Shown in pieces: positions 20,296 through 33,099 of a stretch of 64,000 nucleotides of DNA (its first letter is position 1; each line of letters starts with the position of its first letter). The notes beneath the pieces were generated by a model. It was not told the DNA's origin, did not search any database, and saw nothing but the letters and a program-made list of their open reading frames with translations. The translations under genes and the position numbers were made by a program. The stretch is from assembly GCA_024516035.1 (NCBI GenBank), contig CM044957.1, forward strand, positions 14,952,564 through 15,016,563. Direction: 5' to 3'. The stretch comes from Bactericera cockerelli. Taxonomy: Eukaryota > Arthropoda > Insecta > Hemiptera > Triozidae.

Positions 20296-20339
20296 CCAAT
20301 GATGAATCTGGAAGAATGAGGTGGTTGTACGAGCTAAAA

Positions 20340-21360
20340 AAGTTCATAGTGGATGAGCCATTTGCTCATATGGATGAATTAATTAGTGGTGTTTAGTTAT
20401 GCAAGATTCTAAATTTTTGAGTTGTTAGTGATATTCAGGTAAATTTAAGTTCCTAACTGCAATAGACAACAGCATTTGTGAATTACATTCAGGGGATGTA
20501 CCTAACATTTGTACATTACAGTTAAGGGTAATTAAAAAGGTTCATTACAATAATAATAATAATAATATCGCCTTATTTATACTGCCCGATGAGGACTATT
20601 AAAGTCCCATTATTCCAGCAGTAAGCCCAAGACATATTATTATGTGGTAAAAATCCCAAATGGGAGGATAACTTGTCATGTCCCGGCTGGTTTCGAACCC
20701 ACGACCTCTGGAACCTGTGGATTCACAGAGTGCCGCCTTTACCACTGAGCTACCGGGACATTACAATTGTGGAAGTACGTACTATTTGTACATTATAGAT
20801 AGTGGATATGCCATTTGCTTATTGCATTTAGTGGATGTGCCATTTGTACACTACAGGTAGTACATGTGCCATTTGTATGTGTTGTTCTTTTAGCCAGCTT
20901 GTCTACAGCTGGAGGGGTGAGTGATGAGTCTCCAGTCAACTTTAGTTGGCTCGTCCTGAACCACATATTTCTATGTGCGATCAACCATCATGAGGACTAG
21001 TACTTTTCTTTATGAGCCATTAAACCCATAGGAAACTGCAAGCTAGCCTGGCTTGTAAGGGTTGGCTAGTCTGTTCTCTGTTTATAGTCCTCTAGCGAGA
21101 CACTGGTCTTCTCCCTGTTTAACGTCCCCCAGCCAGACTATTTGTATATTGCATTTAGTGGATGTGCCATTTGTACATTGCAGTTAATGAAATTGACATT
21201 TGTACATTGCAGTTAGTGGATATGCCTTTTGTTCATTATAGTTAGTGGAATAGCCACTTGTACATTGCAGTTAGTGGATGTGCCATTTGTTTTTTGTAAT
21301 TAGTGGATGTTCCAGTTGGACATTATTTTTAGTGTATGTGCCATTTGTACATTTCCGTTT
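20340..21360. repeat. 29-bp minisatellite, split by a SINE and a non-repeat block
   Basis: Diverged units of about 29 bp around TTAGTGGATGTGCCATTTGT and ACATTGCAG. The clearest run is 21140-21360; further units are at 20340-20550 and 20767-20880, and a stray one near 21494. The SINE at 20552-20758 interrupts the array, with array sequence on both sides. A GC-richer block at 20890-21130 is not made of these units. Confidence 0.75.
20552..20758 (-). mobile_element. tRNA-derived SINE, copy A
   Basis: Read on the minus strand: a tRNA-like head with an A box (TAGCTCAGTGG, plus 20742-20752) and a B box (GGTTCGAAACC, plus 20689-20699), then a body with TCCCATTTGGGATT and a stretch ending ATCGGGCAGTAT, then an ATT-repeat tail. 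A 9-bp CATTACAAT lies at both ends (20543-20551 and 20759-20767), a target-site duplication. The copy at 47575-47780 shares head and body. RNA polymerase III would drive such an element; an unidentified LINE would mobilise it. Confidence 0.85.
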
Positions 21361-23280
21361 GGATATACATATCATTTTATACATATGTACTTCTCATTTA
21401 AGCAGTTATACTCGAATATATTTTTTCTGTAGGCACTTTAAAACTCGTTGTTTCTCGTCACCCGTGCCATTTATTAATACTTTTTATAATACAGTAAGTA
21501 GATGTAGCATTTGCACATAACAATTCTAGTTGTTTTTATCATTTATTCAGTACAGTAAACTCTTTAACATTAAACAGAAAAAAGTAATCAGAGAAATACT
21601 TTTAAGAGAGATAATTGCAGTGTCACATCCTTAATAATAAACCAAGGCATATTTTCATATTAATATCATGGATAATAAAGGTAGCTATTTTTTTATATCA
21701 ATTCACCATTTACTTGCTCTATATTTCTAATTGGTAACTCCTGGCAGCCCACCATACACCAGTTACTTACTACTGTCTGCTTTACAGCCTATACGGTTCT
21801 AATGACTTATGTCTGTTCTGGATTTTAATTATGAGTGTTAATTTTTATGATTGCAACGGTTGTTTATGAACTATGGCTTTGTTATGAATTGAGAAAAAAA
21901 AATCCCACGTTTCAGAAATCAATTAAAACTTTTCTGACTAGGACGTTATACTTCCAGGTCAACAAATATAACAGCGGGTTGCTACAAGAAATAAGAACAC
22001 GAAAAAACAAACATTCTGCAGTGTTCTTTACCTCATGTCTAAAAATCAATGTCTCTGTTGGTTTTTTGAAGCTCCAAATAAACAAATGGTCCAATAATCA
22101 TAATGACTATGTTCAATGTTCACTATATCAATATTTATCTAGACTCGCCAATATTGGAATCAACGAGGTAAAGAAAAATGTTGCACTGCAATCCAGCAAG
22201 CGAAGAGACAGACAGGAGAAAAAAATATGATTGCATTTGCTCATTGCTTCTTGTAGAGTGCTTTTACTCAGCTACAAGGTAAGTGTAGGAACTATGTATA
22301 ACTTGATCAGCAATAAATAAAATGATCAGTTAGCAGACGGAATGCAGTAGATTACACTGTACTAATGTCAGTACCGCCACCATAATGTGAATATTTCACT
22401 GCTGTGCTACCTGTAATCAACATGAATTATCCACCTAAAGTAATAGAATCGGACTCTTAAGAGCCTATAAAACCGCGAAACACCTTTCCTCATATAGTAG
22501 CCCCCTCATCTATTGATAAACAATGATGATACTAAAGCATTAATAGTATGTAGATGATATAATGAACTCTGTGTCGGACATACCCATAAATCCACATATC
22601 TTATAAATGCTTATATGAAGGTATATGGAATAGAGTCATTACTTTTATAGCCCCTCCGAGGGAAGGAGGGGTAAGTTGGCAATATTACTCTGAATAAGTG
22701 ATAGTCTAGGCAGAACTACTGGACAACACCTATCCTTATACTGAAGAGATAGGGTGGTTGAAAAGTAATACGATTATTAAAAAAATAAATCTGGAAATCC
22801 TTCCAAGTTACTCTGACAAAAAATGACGGGAAAGTATTTTTTTCTGAATATTTCAATAATACTTCACATATAAAACATATTTGTAATCTTGTTATAAATC
22901 TCACATTGTGTAGCTGTAGCTTAAAGTAGTCGTAGTAGGTTTCTTGACCTATGTTGACGGGTATAAATTTGTCTTGGTTTTTCCTAGGGCGGGTATTTTT
23001 CGCGTCTCTTCGTTTCACCCTGTCGTTTTAATTAATTCCCAGAAGTATGCGATTAATTAAAAAATTACATGTCGGTATCAGTCAACGCTGGGAATATTTT
23101 CTTCGAAAATACGCCTCTTTGAAATATTGGCTGCCAAAGCTTTATCGATTTATTGTAATTGATATCGTTTACTAGTATCGATTTACTGTCATTAGTTGCG
23201 TTCTTTACTTCCAAGTTTTTCAAAGGATATTGTAAGATTTGTTAGTATTAAGATAGCGTTTTTAACTTAATTAAAGTAAT
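21361..23280. other. no confirmed gene; possible 22-bp microexon at 22257-22278
   Basis: AT-rich sequence. A pyrimidine-rich acceptor (GCTTCTTGTAG) and a donor (CAAG then GTAAGT) flank 22 bp at 22257-22278 on the plus strand. ORFs at 21835-22230 and 22716-23018 carry no family signature. Confidence 0.35.
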
Positions 23281-23286
23281 TTTATT
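23281..23286 (-). terminator. poly(A) signal of nested ORF
   Basis: TTTATT on the plus strand gives AATAAA on the minus strand about 95 nt after the TAA at 23381-23383. Confidence 0.35.
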
Positions 23287-23380
23287 TCAATCAAACTTTA
23301 ACAAACAAGTCTACGGTAAAATTAAATTTAGTTTTAGATAATTTTCTCGAGGATGGATAATGTTTATAAGGCATTATGTT

Positions 23381-23936
23381 TTACTTGTACAGTAGAACAA
23401 GTATTGACGTGAAATGCAATCCATGACTCTCGTGACTATATTGGACTGACACAAGGCTCAAGATTAGCACCATTTCTCTGAGCTGGAGCTGCCTGATCGT
23501 GATGAGAGGATCATCTAACATCCTCATCTCGTGCTCAATTTGAAACTCAGCTATTTGATTGAGTCTTTCTTTGTGTGCCTTTCCCAAGTCTTCAGTAGTA
23601 GATACTGCTACTATTGTTCCTTCATCTATCAAGGCAGCGCCCACAGTATCAACACATTTCTTAACGGAGTTACCTTTATTTAAAACAATTTTTACAACTA
23701 TTACCACCATCATGAGTGTCAGTAGAATTACCGACATTTTTTCAATCATTACAAGGTACAATGTGTTTAAAACAATGCGCTCCATGGTGTTAAGTTCCAT
23801 GATCTTCTTGGAACTGTTACTAGCACAATGTTCCTCGTATTGTCTTGAAGCCGATATGTCTGCGACATTGACGGCCATAGATCATGCTTCGGTGAAAGGT
23901 TTTCAAAAGCTTTCAAGAGCCTGTGTACCGTTGAAA
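23381..23936 (-). CDS. nested single-exon ORF, 165 aa, one membrane segment
   Basis: A strong acceptor (CTTTTTGTTCTTAG) ends at 23937. After 58 nt an ATG at 23878 opens 165 codons to TAA, followed by an AATAAA. Codons look protein-like. The product has a short N-terminus, a hydrophobic segment near residues 49-68 (VILLTLMMVVIVVKIVL) and a charged helical part (LGKAHKERLNQIAEFQIEHEMR). From the acceptor a second frame is also open for about 53 codons, so the reading frame is not certain. It lies in the proposed intron between 14890-15094 and 25295-25358 on the same strand, so it may be a separate gene or an alternative last exon. No family is recognised. Confidence 0.4.
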
Positions 23937-25294
23937 CTAAGAACAAAAAGAATGGGACCCCATGTGTGAACAGTTACATTGGAAATGAAGAGTTATCACT
24001 CTCCTCATTCATCCATCATTTGAACGGGAAGAAAGTAGACGTCTTTGTTTCAATATAATATGTAGAAGTATATCCTTTCTGGCCTACTCTTAGTTGGACT
24101 GAACTTTATTGTTCTTCAATAGAGGAATTTAAATTATTCAAATTCATTTAAAAAAAAGCATTTCTACTTTTTCAACTGAAGAAAAACATGTTGAAAAAAT
24201 GAAATGTCAAATATATATACCTTTCTGTATAGATTTGCCAGTATGCCAATTGCTACATTTATGTCATAGAAATGACATTATTATGTTTTGGTCCATCTAT
24301 GACAGTTGGAATACTTTGGTTAAATCTATAATATACTGAACATGAACGAACGAACATAGTTTGCGAAAGTGTTTGGTCTAAGGTGTTATTCACCCCGCCA
24401 TGTTGAGCAATAGCAGTATCTCCAGACAGTATGGAACTCCCATTGGGTGAGATAATTTCAGCACCCGTATATTAGCACACAAGTATTAATTGTCACATCA
24501 TTAGTGCCCTGATCCAGTCAGTGGGTCCTCACTACACAAAGCATGTACTGGGTGCTCCAATGCTTAACGGATATTCCATGTATTCCCTATGTGATCTTAT
24601 CGGAAATTCTTAAATAATTTAAATAATGTGATGTTCAAAAGAAAAAAAAAAGAGTTCTTCCAACACCCTGGACACGTGGACAGTTCGTATAGAAAGAAGT
24701 GTCTATAAAAATAACGTTTTTCGGTTTTTCTATCTTTTAGCTAAGCTAAACCTACCATAGTTAGATTTGCTCTCATGGGCGTGCAACTTTTTTTTCTTCA
24801 TCATATCAAGATGAAAACGAAATGTTCATCGCCTTGTAGTAGTTCAAGGAAAGCACTTTTTGGAACATCCTGTTTGCCATCAGTTCTATCTTGGATGAAG
24901 ATTGCCACTAGGTGTGCGTTGCCACTTAACGGTCATGGGTCGATCCCCAGTTTTGCATAATATTATCTAGGCTTTAGATACCGTTTCAAAAATTTACTTA
25001 CTATTCTGTGCCGGTGCAATACTGCAATTGAATGGACTGAGAAAGTAGAAACAATCTCTTCAGGGATAAAATTAGATTTTTATCGCTGGAAGATGTTGAA
25101 AAAGTATTAGACACATTAATCGTACTCAAAATATTTCTTCATCCTTTGGCAGTCGGATTGCTGGGCTGTTCTACTCATTACTCTATATCGCATCTAATGG
25201 TTTATTTCTGCAGATTTCGGGTTTTCGTTAAGTGTTACTAGTTAGTATTTACCATTCAGCTTCCTATACCATCGTATCAGAATTCTACACTTAC
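23937..25294. other. no confirmed gene; weak tRNA-like string near 24930
   Basis: AT-rich sequence. A B-box-like GGGTCGATCCCC lies near 24932 without a clear A box. A 35-bp stretch on the minus strand near 25005-25040 has acceptor- and donor-like ends, but all three frames are open, so it says little. Confidence 0.35.
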
Positions 25295-25358
25295 CTGTTT
25301 TTATTAGGCCTCTTCCTTACGACTACCAACTTTCCCCTGTCTGCTACCGCCGATTCTT
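25295..25358 (-). CDS. exon 2 of minus-strand gene: basic segment
   Basis: On the minus strand a strong acceptor (TCTTCTTTTGTTCCAG) and a consensus donor (CAG then GTAAGTG) flank 64 bp. Only one frame is open: ESAVADRGKLVVVRKRPNKN. It starts in phase 1 and ends in phase 2, matching the candidate exon at 50170-50230 upstream and 14890-15094 downstream. The basic run just before the membrane segment of the next exon fits a cytoplasmic stop-transfer signal. Confidence 0.5.
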
Positions 25359-27886
25359 CTGGAACAAAAGAAGATATTTAATTTCACATTAGTAAAAAAC
25401 AACAACTAGAATAGTTTATTAGTCTCCTGAAGTCTGAGGAGATTAGCGAATCATTGCTGCAAATCATACAGGCTACTTACAAATTGTGAGTTGGGTCACA
25501 AACATAGACAGATGTGTTTGTTCGGTCACTGCTCACATATTTTAGAAAAATGCGAATTGCATTACCGGCAAAAGGTCTAGAGTGCAAGTTCTTCCCAACT
25601 AAGATCACGTCTTCCGGTTATCAGTAAAAAAAAATATTATTATAAAGCATTATTATGTTAATTATTATCATATTATTTACCATCTCCGTTACAAGTATTA
25701 TCTGAAGTGACTATTATCTTCATTCATCTCCCAACAAGATAGAATTGATTATTGCAAATGGCATGCAAAGTAAACATTTCGCGCTGACCTCCGAAGTCCG
25801 ATGGGATATTGGCGAAGTTGCAGGACCATCAGTATGCCAGGTAACGGCAGAATGACACTGCACAACTGCATGCTCAGGAGAAGCTTCAATGTCATTCCAG
25901 CCATCAGCTAAATCTTGCCGTGGTAATGATAATTTTCATAGTAGTGAGTAATGATAATCGTGGCGATCATGACAGTCAAGTATTCGTGATGGGTGATGAT
26001 GGTGCTTGTGATGAGATTCAATGTATTCAAGATGATATTTAGGTCCCTAGGATGGCGATGGGTTGTAAGGGTATTGAATGAACGAATCTCATGACAGGTA
26101 CCTGAATCATGGCTTATCATTTGGGATGACCGCTATATGGTGTCTTGCAGAGGAATTTCCGATGGTCCATTGCGTCTGAACATCTTGAGATTTGCGAATG
26201 ATTGACATAAGTCTTGTGCCAAACTATTTGCAAATATTTTTAGAAATGACGTTCAATGTCAATGTATTTATTTTGTCATTTGTTTGTTTTTTTTTTCCTT
26301 TCTTTTCTTAATTTTATACTGTTGCCTGTTTGTCCTCCTAATAAAGCTTAAAAAAAAAGTTTTGTCGGTACAAGTATGTGGCAAATATGTTGATGATATT
26401 GAATCGGTGACAGCTCTAACTGCAATCTATTGAGCCTTTCGCTTTTTGGAATTGTCGCTGGAGTAAAAGTATGCTAATATTATAAATTATAATAAACCAT
26501 ACTTGGTTTTTTCTTATACTCTTCGCATGATGAGACTGAAAGAATATTCAATCCAGCAGTCATTCTGATTGATTGTTAACAATATTATGTTTATGTATGT
26601 AAACGTTGACCATAAGTTGCAAGGAGAAATGGAAATCCAAGATTGACCCTAAAGAGATTGAATCGATTGTTTGTTGTCGGATTATTTAAAATACCTATGA
26701 ACAAAGAATATCCCTTTGCCAAGGATCTGATTGTGCCTACAAAGTGTATTTGTGCTACAACTAAAAGAGACGTTATCTTCTGTATTTGTATCCTAAGAAG
26801 AAGTTTTGTCTCCTTATTTGATGAGGAGTTGAACTCGATTGACCTTAAATAAATTCCTTATTATTATGGGTCTTTTCAACCCAAAGTCCAAAAATTCAGG
26901 GTTTATTTTTCTGCATTATACTTGACTTTAAAAAATAGCTAAATTAAAAATGTCCACGTTGAAACTTGATTATAAAATTTTGTTGTGAACTTTAGTATGT
27001 ACGGAATGTGTATCCATCACCATAAAGTTTTTTATGCCAATATTTTATTTAAAGCTTCAGGAGCAGCAGCACTAACAACCACAACAAGAACTGACCAGTA
27101 TATAATCAAGTGGAACAATATTTTGTGCAAAAAAATGAAGAAAAAAATTAAAGGTTGTAGTATTCATGCAAAAAGTTAATGTTATGGCCTTCTGTTTATT
27201 ACATCATGCAATGAGTGAGATATCCTATATTTCTCTCATTCTAATATGACAGAAATAGTAAAATTAACAACAAATTAATAATTACCTGTGATAGGAGGGG
27301 GTATTAAAGAAAATGTAAAAGGATTATTTTTGTAATCTAGGTTTCATTTTTACACTGAAAGGATAACTTCAAAATGATTAATTACAAATATCAGTCAGTT
27401 ATGAAATGGAGGTGTTTTTCAGACATTAAACGGAAACTTTAAGAATCTTAGTTCAATATTCAACAAACAGTCAGAGGTACACTGCTTTTTGAAAAGTTGT
27501 CCTGCCGATCTTTTAATAAGAAATTACTGACGTTTTTTTCGTTGTTTATGAAATGACAATGGAACACACGTATTTATTTTGACCTATCAAATCCTCGTAT
27601 AAAATCAGCGCGTGCATAAATAGGTCGTGAATAATGCAATATCTTGGCCAAGTACAGGTGGTTGCTTATGATATAACAGGACTTGAGCATCTGGTAGCGT
27701 GAATTCCTTAGGCCTGATTAGTGAATGGGATTTATCGTGGTATGTTTCAACGATAATGAGACATTTCTATTACCACTGCTATTTTCTAGGAATCCTGAGT
27801 ACGTGGCAATAGATGAATGGCAATGAATGAGCTATTGAATCATTAGTTTTACCTACTCAAACGTTTCAGCATTTATCAGGTTCATA
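25359..27886. other. no gene seen
   Basis: AT-rich sequence. A TGA/TGG-rich simple patch lies near 25920-26010. A pyrimidine-rich acceptor-like site followed directly by GTAATT is on the minus strand near 27280-27300, with 14 open codons after it. Confidence 0.4.
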
Positions 27887-28117
27887 TCTTAATATATAAA
27901 TGTCAAAGACACTGACTGACTGACTGATCATCGCTCTACAGCCTAAACCGTAAGTCCTAGGAAGCTGAAATTTGGTAGGTAGCTTTGTCTTATAGTCTAG
28001 ATGTGCAATAAGACGGGATTTTTCGAAACTCCCACTACAACACCTGCCATTGGCGAAAAAGGATTTTTTGCTTTCACGGCCATGCCTCGGCCCGCAAAGC
28101 GGGCGACAGCCCGCTAG
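27887..28117 (+). mobile_element. non-autonomous Helitron, 231 bp
   Basis: Starts TCTTAATATATAAATG directly after A (27886) and ends CTAG directly before T (28118), the A/T insertion rule of Helitrons. A perfect hairpin CCCGC-AAA-GCGGG sits at 28091-28103, 14 bp before the end. The 5' part has the GACTGACTGACTGA run and GAAATTTGGTAGGT that I associate with short arthropod Helitrons. It has no Rep/helicase and would depend on an autonomous relative. Confidence 0.85.
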
Positions 28118-28828
28118 TTACATATAGGCATTCGTGTATGATAAAATCTTACCTTTTTAAACTTGACTTGAATTCACATTAATCAAATAAGAATCCAAGT
28201 CGACTTTTTTTTCTCGACTAAGACTACACAATGCATGATAGCTGTGTAGTAGACGGGGCGCGACGAAGTACTTTTACTTAAAGTTGCTCCTACGAAAGTT
28301 CCCTATGAGATATTTTTGTAAACTTGTGCCTTCCAAAGAGGTTATTTCCTCCTCCAATGGTCCTCCACAGCTTACACTACCATTGATCGCCACCATAATC
28401 ATTTAGTTCATGGGATACATAGGTCAGTCTTTGACTGCGTCCATTACTTGGTCTCGTGATTCTAGCGCAGATTTGACGCTTGGATTAACGGATTGATTCG
28501 CACAAGTGTTTTGAATGGTGAACCTCTTGCTCACAGCACGGGTCATCTAGCCTACTGATTATAGAGAAACTCTTGATAAAGCACTAGTTATACTTAAAGC
28601 CGAAACTTTTCATATAGCAGTGATTATGTAACAGCTGTTTTTTCCTGAAAGTAACGTAGGCCATTTCATAGAAATTGTATTAGAACATATAGAAGTCCGT
28701 TGATACCATTATATTCCCATCCACCCCAATTAGTTTTGGGAAAAGTCAAATTGAAAGAAGGATATATTATGTTGTGTAAATCAGCGTAAACAGAAAATTG
28801 AGATAGACCGAATAAATGTACAGCTAGG
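28118..28828. other. no gene seen
   Basis: AT-rich unique sequence with a T-run near 28205. No feature was recognised. Confidence 0.4.
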
Positions 28829-28892
28829 GACTAATTATTGTATAGTTAGTAATGGGTCCGGACTAATTATTGTATAGTTAGTAATGGGTCCG
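28829..28892. repeat. exact 32-bp tandem duplication
   Basis: The 32 bp from GACTAATTATTGTATAG to GGGTCCG occurs twice head to tail (28829-28860 and 28861-28892) with no difference, so it is recent. Confidence 0.9.
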
Positions 28893-29639
28893 CCCGTATT
28901 TTGTTGTATAAATAAATACATAGATATCAGAACATGTAGGATGTAGATGATGATGACCTCTAACCTCAATTAGTAAACTTTGAAGCAGCATGATTATTAT
29001 TTAAAGCAAGAGTTCACTATATGAAACAGCATGGCGAGTGATATGTAATGCATGTACAGATTTCTAAAAAGTAAGATAATAATTGTGGATTTACTGATTT
29101 ACAACAACTGCAACAACAATAAATGCATTCTTTTTCGAAGCTAGTTCGTGTTGATCGTATTAAAACTTCCTAATTTACCTATACCACGAAGAAACAAAAG
29201 TTTAAATTACATTAGTAATGCAAAAGCATCCATCAAACAACAACTAGTGTTCATAATCCAGCACGTATTCATCTAAAGATATGTTGGAATAGAGTTAACG
29301 TATTGATTTTCAGTTCTCACACAGTAAATGAGGCTTCATTGATACGTGATTCTGATACCCGTGCACATTGTGTTTGAATATAGAATCATCCAAAGAATAT
29401 TGAAATTGGAAAAAAAATTTATGTAAGCATGAGTGTATTTTATAATTGTTGGTGCCAGTATGAAAACACATGAACCGAACCAAAGAACCATTAGTAAAAC
29501 TAATTATTGATATTAGCTGAAAATTAGTACATAAATGTCCAAATTCTACATGGCATTTTATTTTATTTTTAAAAAATAAGCAAAGGTCTAAGCACAATTG
29601 GTTTCTTTATGTTGAGAATCCTGGTCTATAAAAATAAAT
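28893..29639. other. no gene seen
   Basis: AT-rich unique sequence. The minus-strand ORF at 29310-29597 has no splice or family support. Confidence 0.4.
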
Positions 29640-29692
29640 ACCTTGGCTGGGAATCGAACTTACAACTACCTGGCTTTTGCCTGTGTTATAAC
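29640..29692 (-). repeat. tRNA-like relic (third type)
   Basis: On the minus strand AGTTCGATTCCCAGCC resembles a T-arm with B box, preceded by AAAGCCAGGTAGTTG. The A box is degraded. Probably the head of an old SINE. Confidence 0.4.
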
Positions 29693-32314
29693 TGTAATGG
29701 AGCAGGTTGGAGAAAGGTTTAAGGAATGGTCTTGTTTTAATTGAAAATTGAGTGCCTATAATTTATCACGTAGTAATAATCGCTTACTCAATGGCCTCTT
29801 AGGAGAGCCATTAATATTAATGGCAAAGTAATGAATAGAAGCTCAGCCTGCGTTTTCGTTCATGTTATCCCAGACACGAGGACGACCCTCTTGTTCAAAG
29901 CACTGAAGACAAAGCTCACAAGAAAATATTTTAAGGTTTATTTCAACAAAATTTTCTCATATAATTCCAATTTACCTTTAAGTTTAGTCCTAGCCAACCG
30001 ACAGAAAAGGTAATTTTAAAGTCTAAATTAAATAGAGAAAACTTGTTCTGTCTAAAAAGAATACATGATTATTCTTGAACCTTTTCTTCTAAGCAAATTC
30101 AATTAAAAGAACTTCATTAACTTCATGAAACATAGCTTATCATCGTTTAGTTCAAGTTCAGTTCAATGAATCCTCCTCTATAGTTCAGTAAAGTCCACTA
30201 TAGCAGGTTCTGAGTTACTGACCTAGTTCTTCTGACGCACTCTGCATATTGATCATGAGAAGCGGCGTCTTGTGTATTGGACAACAAAAAATAATGTATG
30301 CACACACGTGAAGTGTGAACCTATGAATCATTCAGTAGAGCGAATATATTAATCATTAGACTACTAGTGTGTTTCCTGCTGTAACAAGGAAGCAATGTCA
30401 GAGAGTATGTACAGAAAGTACACACGCAGTAGGTGTGAAGATGTTCTTACTAGGAGCAATGCGTCCATTACACGCAACCAAGAAGTTACAACAGAAAAAT
30501 ATACAACTTAATTAAATTTCGAAATGTAACTGTATGAGATAGGTCTGCGCAAAAGAGATTAAAGTCGAGATAACATAAATCACACGCAAGATATAATAAA
30601 TTATCTGGAGTTCCATAGATTCCAATGAAATCAGTTTCAAACGTATTAAATGAAACTATTAAAATCATGGTTTTGAAAAACGATCTAGATGTTTTTAAAC
30701 CACGCAGAGAAAAATAACATCCAATGACCTTACAGGACCAAGAGACATCTAAAAGTATTTGTACATGATTTGTTAAGACAAATGATCCAACAACAGACAT
30801 GATCTGTCTCTCTCGCATTCTTCTTCACCACATAATATAATTATAATATATGTAATTTCTCTATTATAATGGAATGGAATGATCAACAAGTATATAGCTT
30901 AAGCTTGAGCACCTGTTACATATCGAATTAGAATAATCCTGGGATCCAGGGGGTTGATCTAATTACTAGCATCTCTGGTAATCCCTCGTTGTAGACCTTG
31001 ATAACGCGGACTACCTCAATGTCAAGATCCTCTTGATCCCAAGGTACAGAACTCCAGAGCCAGTTCAAGTACTAACCCATTCGTAAGAGTTAGTTCATTA
31101 CTGAAATACCTATGTATATCATTTGAGGCTCCTGATTCTTAACAAGTACATTTTTTTGTAGTTTGTTTAACTTGATACAACTGTTTTGTATTAAAAAAGG
31201 AAATTAATCAATGGGTATGTACCAAAATAAGAACCTTTGTTTATTTTATATTAGAATAATATAGGGAAATTGTGAAAAATGGGTAGTTCCCGTTAGTTAA
31301 TTTAAAATTAAATAGAACATCTCATGGATCTACAAAAGACAGAAGAACAAAGGTGAAGTAAGGTGGTGATAATGCTAATAACGTAATTTCGTCCAAATAA
31401 AGTTCGTCACATTTGTGTGAGCAACGGAAAAGAATCTATCTATTGTTGAAACTGATTCAGACATACCCAAAGACGCGGTAGTAGAAATTCAGGGAATACG
31501 TGATTTATTGGGAGATGGTTAATGACTTGACCGTCATACAACTATAACATAAACCAATTAAACCATACGGTATCCCTAAACTAAACCACCAAATTCTGAG
31601 CTATTCCAATTGAGTAGGTCTAAGAAAGCATACTTGTTACTTGCCTTATGATCGAAACTTCCTCTTCATTCGGACCAGGGTTAGATTCGTTCTATTGAAC
31701 TAGTTCTACAAAAGGAATGATTTCGGAGCTATCATGTTCGTGTGTGCATTGTGTGTTTCCGTTGTCCAGATGTGATTGCCCTGATTGTTGTCATTATGAA
31801 CATAATCAGTGATATTACCAACAGGCACATCCTCGCTAGACTTGGCTAATTGGTCAAATGATTGAGGCACGTGATGGGCCGAGTTGGTTTTCTCCTGACC
31901 ATCTTTGGATTGACTACCAACAGCAGTGATTTCTTGAAAATTTACTTCGATTTTTATATACTTGGTATTAGACTGCTAAAGAATGTCTTATGTCCTAAAG
32001 TTTAATTCAAAAGTAAAAGCTTGACTCTCCCAGAAGTTTCAACTTTAACTGTAAAATAATATGAGCAGGTAATTTCCATTTTTTTTTTTTTTTATGTAAA
32101 GATACCAACTGGTCTGATTACTTTTAGGTCCTTTGAACTTGGAATGGGAGAAATCAGTAATTTAGTTCTTTTAAGCGTGAATTTTAATGGTTCCATTTAC
32201 AAAATTACTTCGACCAATTGACATATATTATGCATATTATTTTTGGTAACTTGACCTTATAAACTTGTCAGGTTACTGGGAACCAACTTGAGACCAGTTA
32301 GTGTTTTAGACCAA
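29693..32314. other. no gene seen
   Basis: AT-rich unique sequence. ORFs at 29831-30013 and 30486-30818 lack splice sites and family character. Confidence 0.4.
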
Positions 32315-33099
32315 ACCGTAATCTTGTCTTTGTTTTAGCATCGGGTCCTACTTTGTGTTTGGACCTAGCTGAGGATCTCTTTGTTTTAGTGTCATCCGAA
32401 CTAATTGTTTCCAGTTCGAGTTTGCCCGGGAACGTCAAGTGTCGTTCAAACACCGTTTCTCACTCAGAAAACGAGTTCAAGATATTTTTTTTTAAGTACT
32501 TGAGAAATTTCAAGATGACATCACCTACTCCTGGTTAAGGAAAAGAGAGAAGACGACGGAGGACGAAGAAGTTCACCAAGGGAAGCCAGAGTTCATTCAC
32601 CCCGCCAGGATCAGAAGGAAACATCCTGGGACTTGGCGTTGGGAACAAACTCCGTTTATTTGTTTTTCTCTCATAATTTCTTATTTAATAATTGTATCAT
32701 TTCTAGGTGGGATATGTAATTACTGAAGATGAGTGCAATTGCTAGATCATCTCTGCCCGCTAGTCGTATTGATGGCGCCCCAACTTTAGGAGCTTCTCTC
32801 TGTGTGTCCTCTCTCTCTCTCTCTTTAACCTATTCTTTTACCAATTCTCTCGCTTGCCGTTGGAGTAATTTTTCTCTCTATCTTTCTTATTTTTTTTTTT
32901 CTGATATAAATGATAAATCAGTCTCTGTCTCTTTTTTCTCGAAGGTAGAGTTCTTTCCTCTATTATATCTTCTCATAATTGATGAAAAGAAACCCTTCTC
33001 AAGTTCGTGGATAAGAATGGCTTCCTCCTCTGTACCGCGAGGATTCGTTGAGATATCCAGCAAAGTAGTACTTCCTTCTTGATTGTTTAATTGAACCAT
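32315..33099 (-). pseudogene. degenerate charged coding relic, perhaps of a retroelement
   Basis: The minus strand reads as a discontinuous charged protein. There is a 70-codon frame at 33099-32887 (…NQEGSTTLLDIS…, ending SEKKK), a shift in an A-run near 32890, then a coiled-coil-like KKDREKLLQRQARELVKE, a stop, and RLAGRDDLAIALIFSNY. A further fragment at 32455-32315 contains RHLTFPGKLELETISSDDTK. The plus strand is also open over part of this (32729-33082) but is Ser/Leu-rich, as expected of an antisense shadow. A gag-like origin is possible but no diagnostic motif was seen. Confidence 0.3.

Noticed and set aside
22740..22800. Mariner-like terminus (GGTGGTTGAAAAGTAATACG)
   Set aside because: It is reminiscent of mariner ends, but no partner end or transposase was seen.
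32540..32660. LTR and primer-binding site near TGGCGTTGGGAAC
   Set aside because: The match to known tRNA primer sites is weak and no second LTR or pol gene is present.
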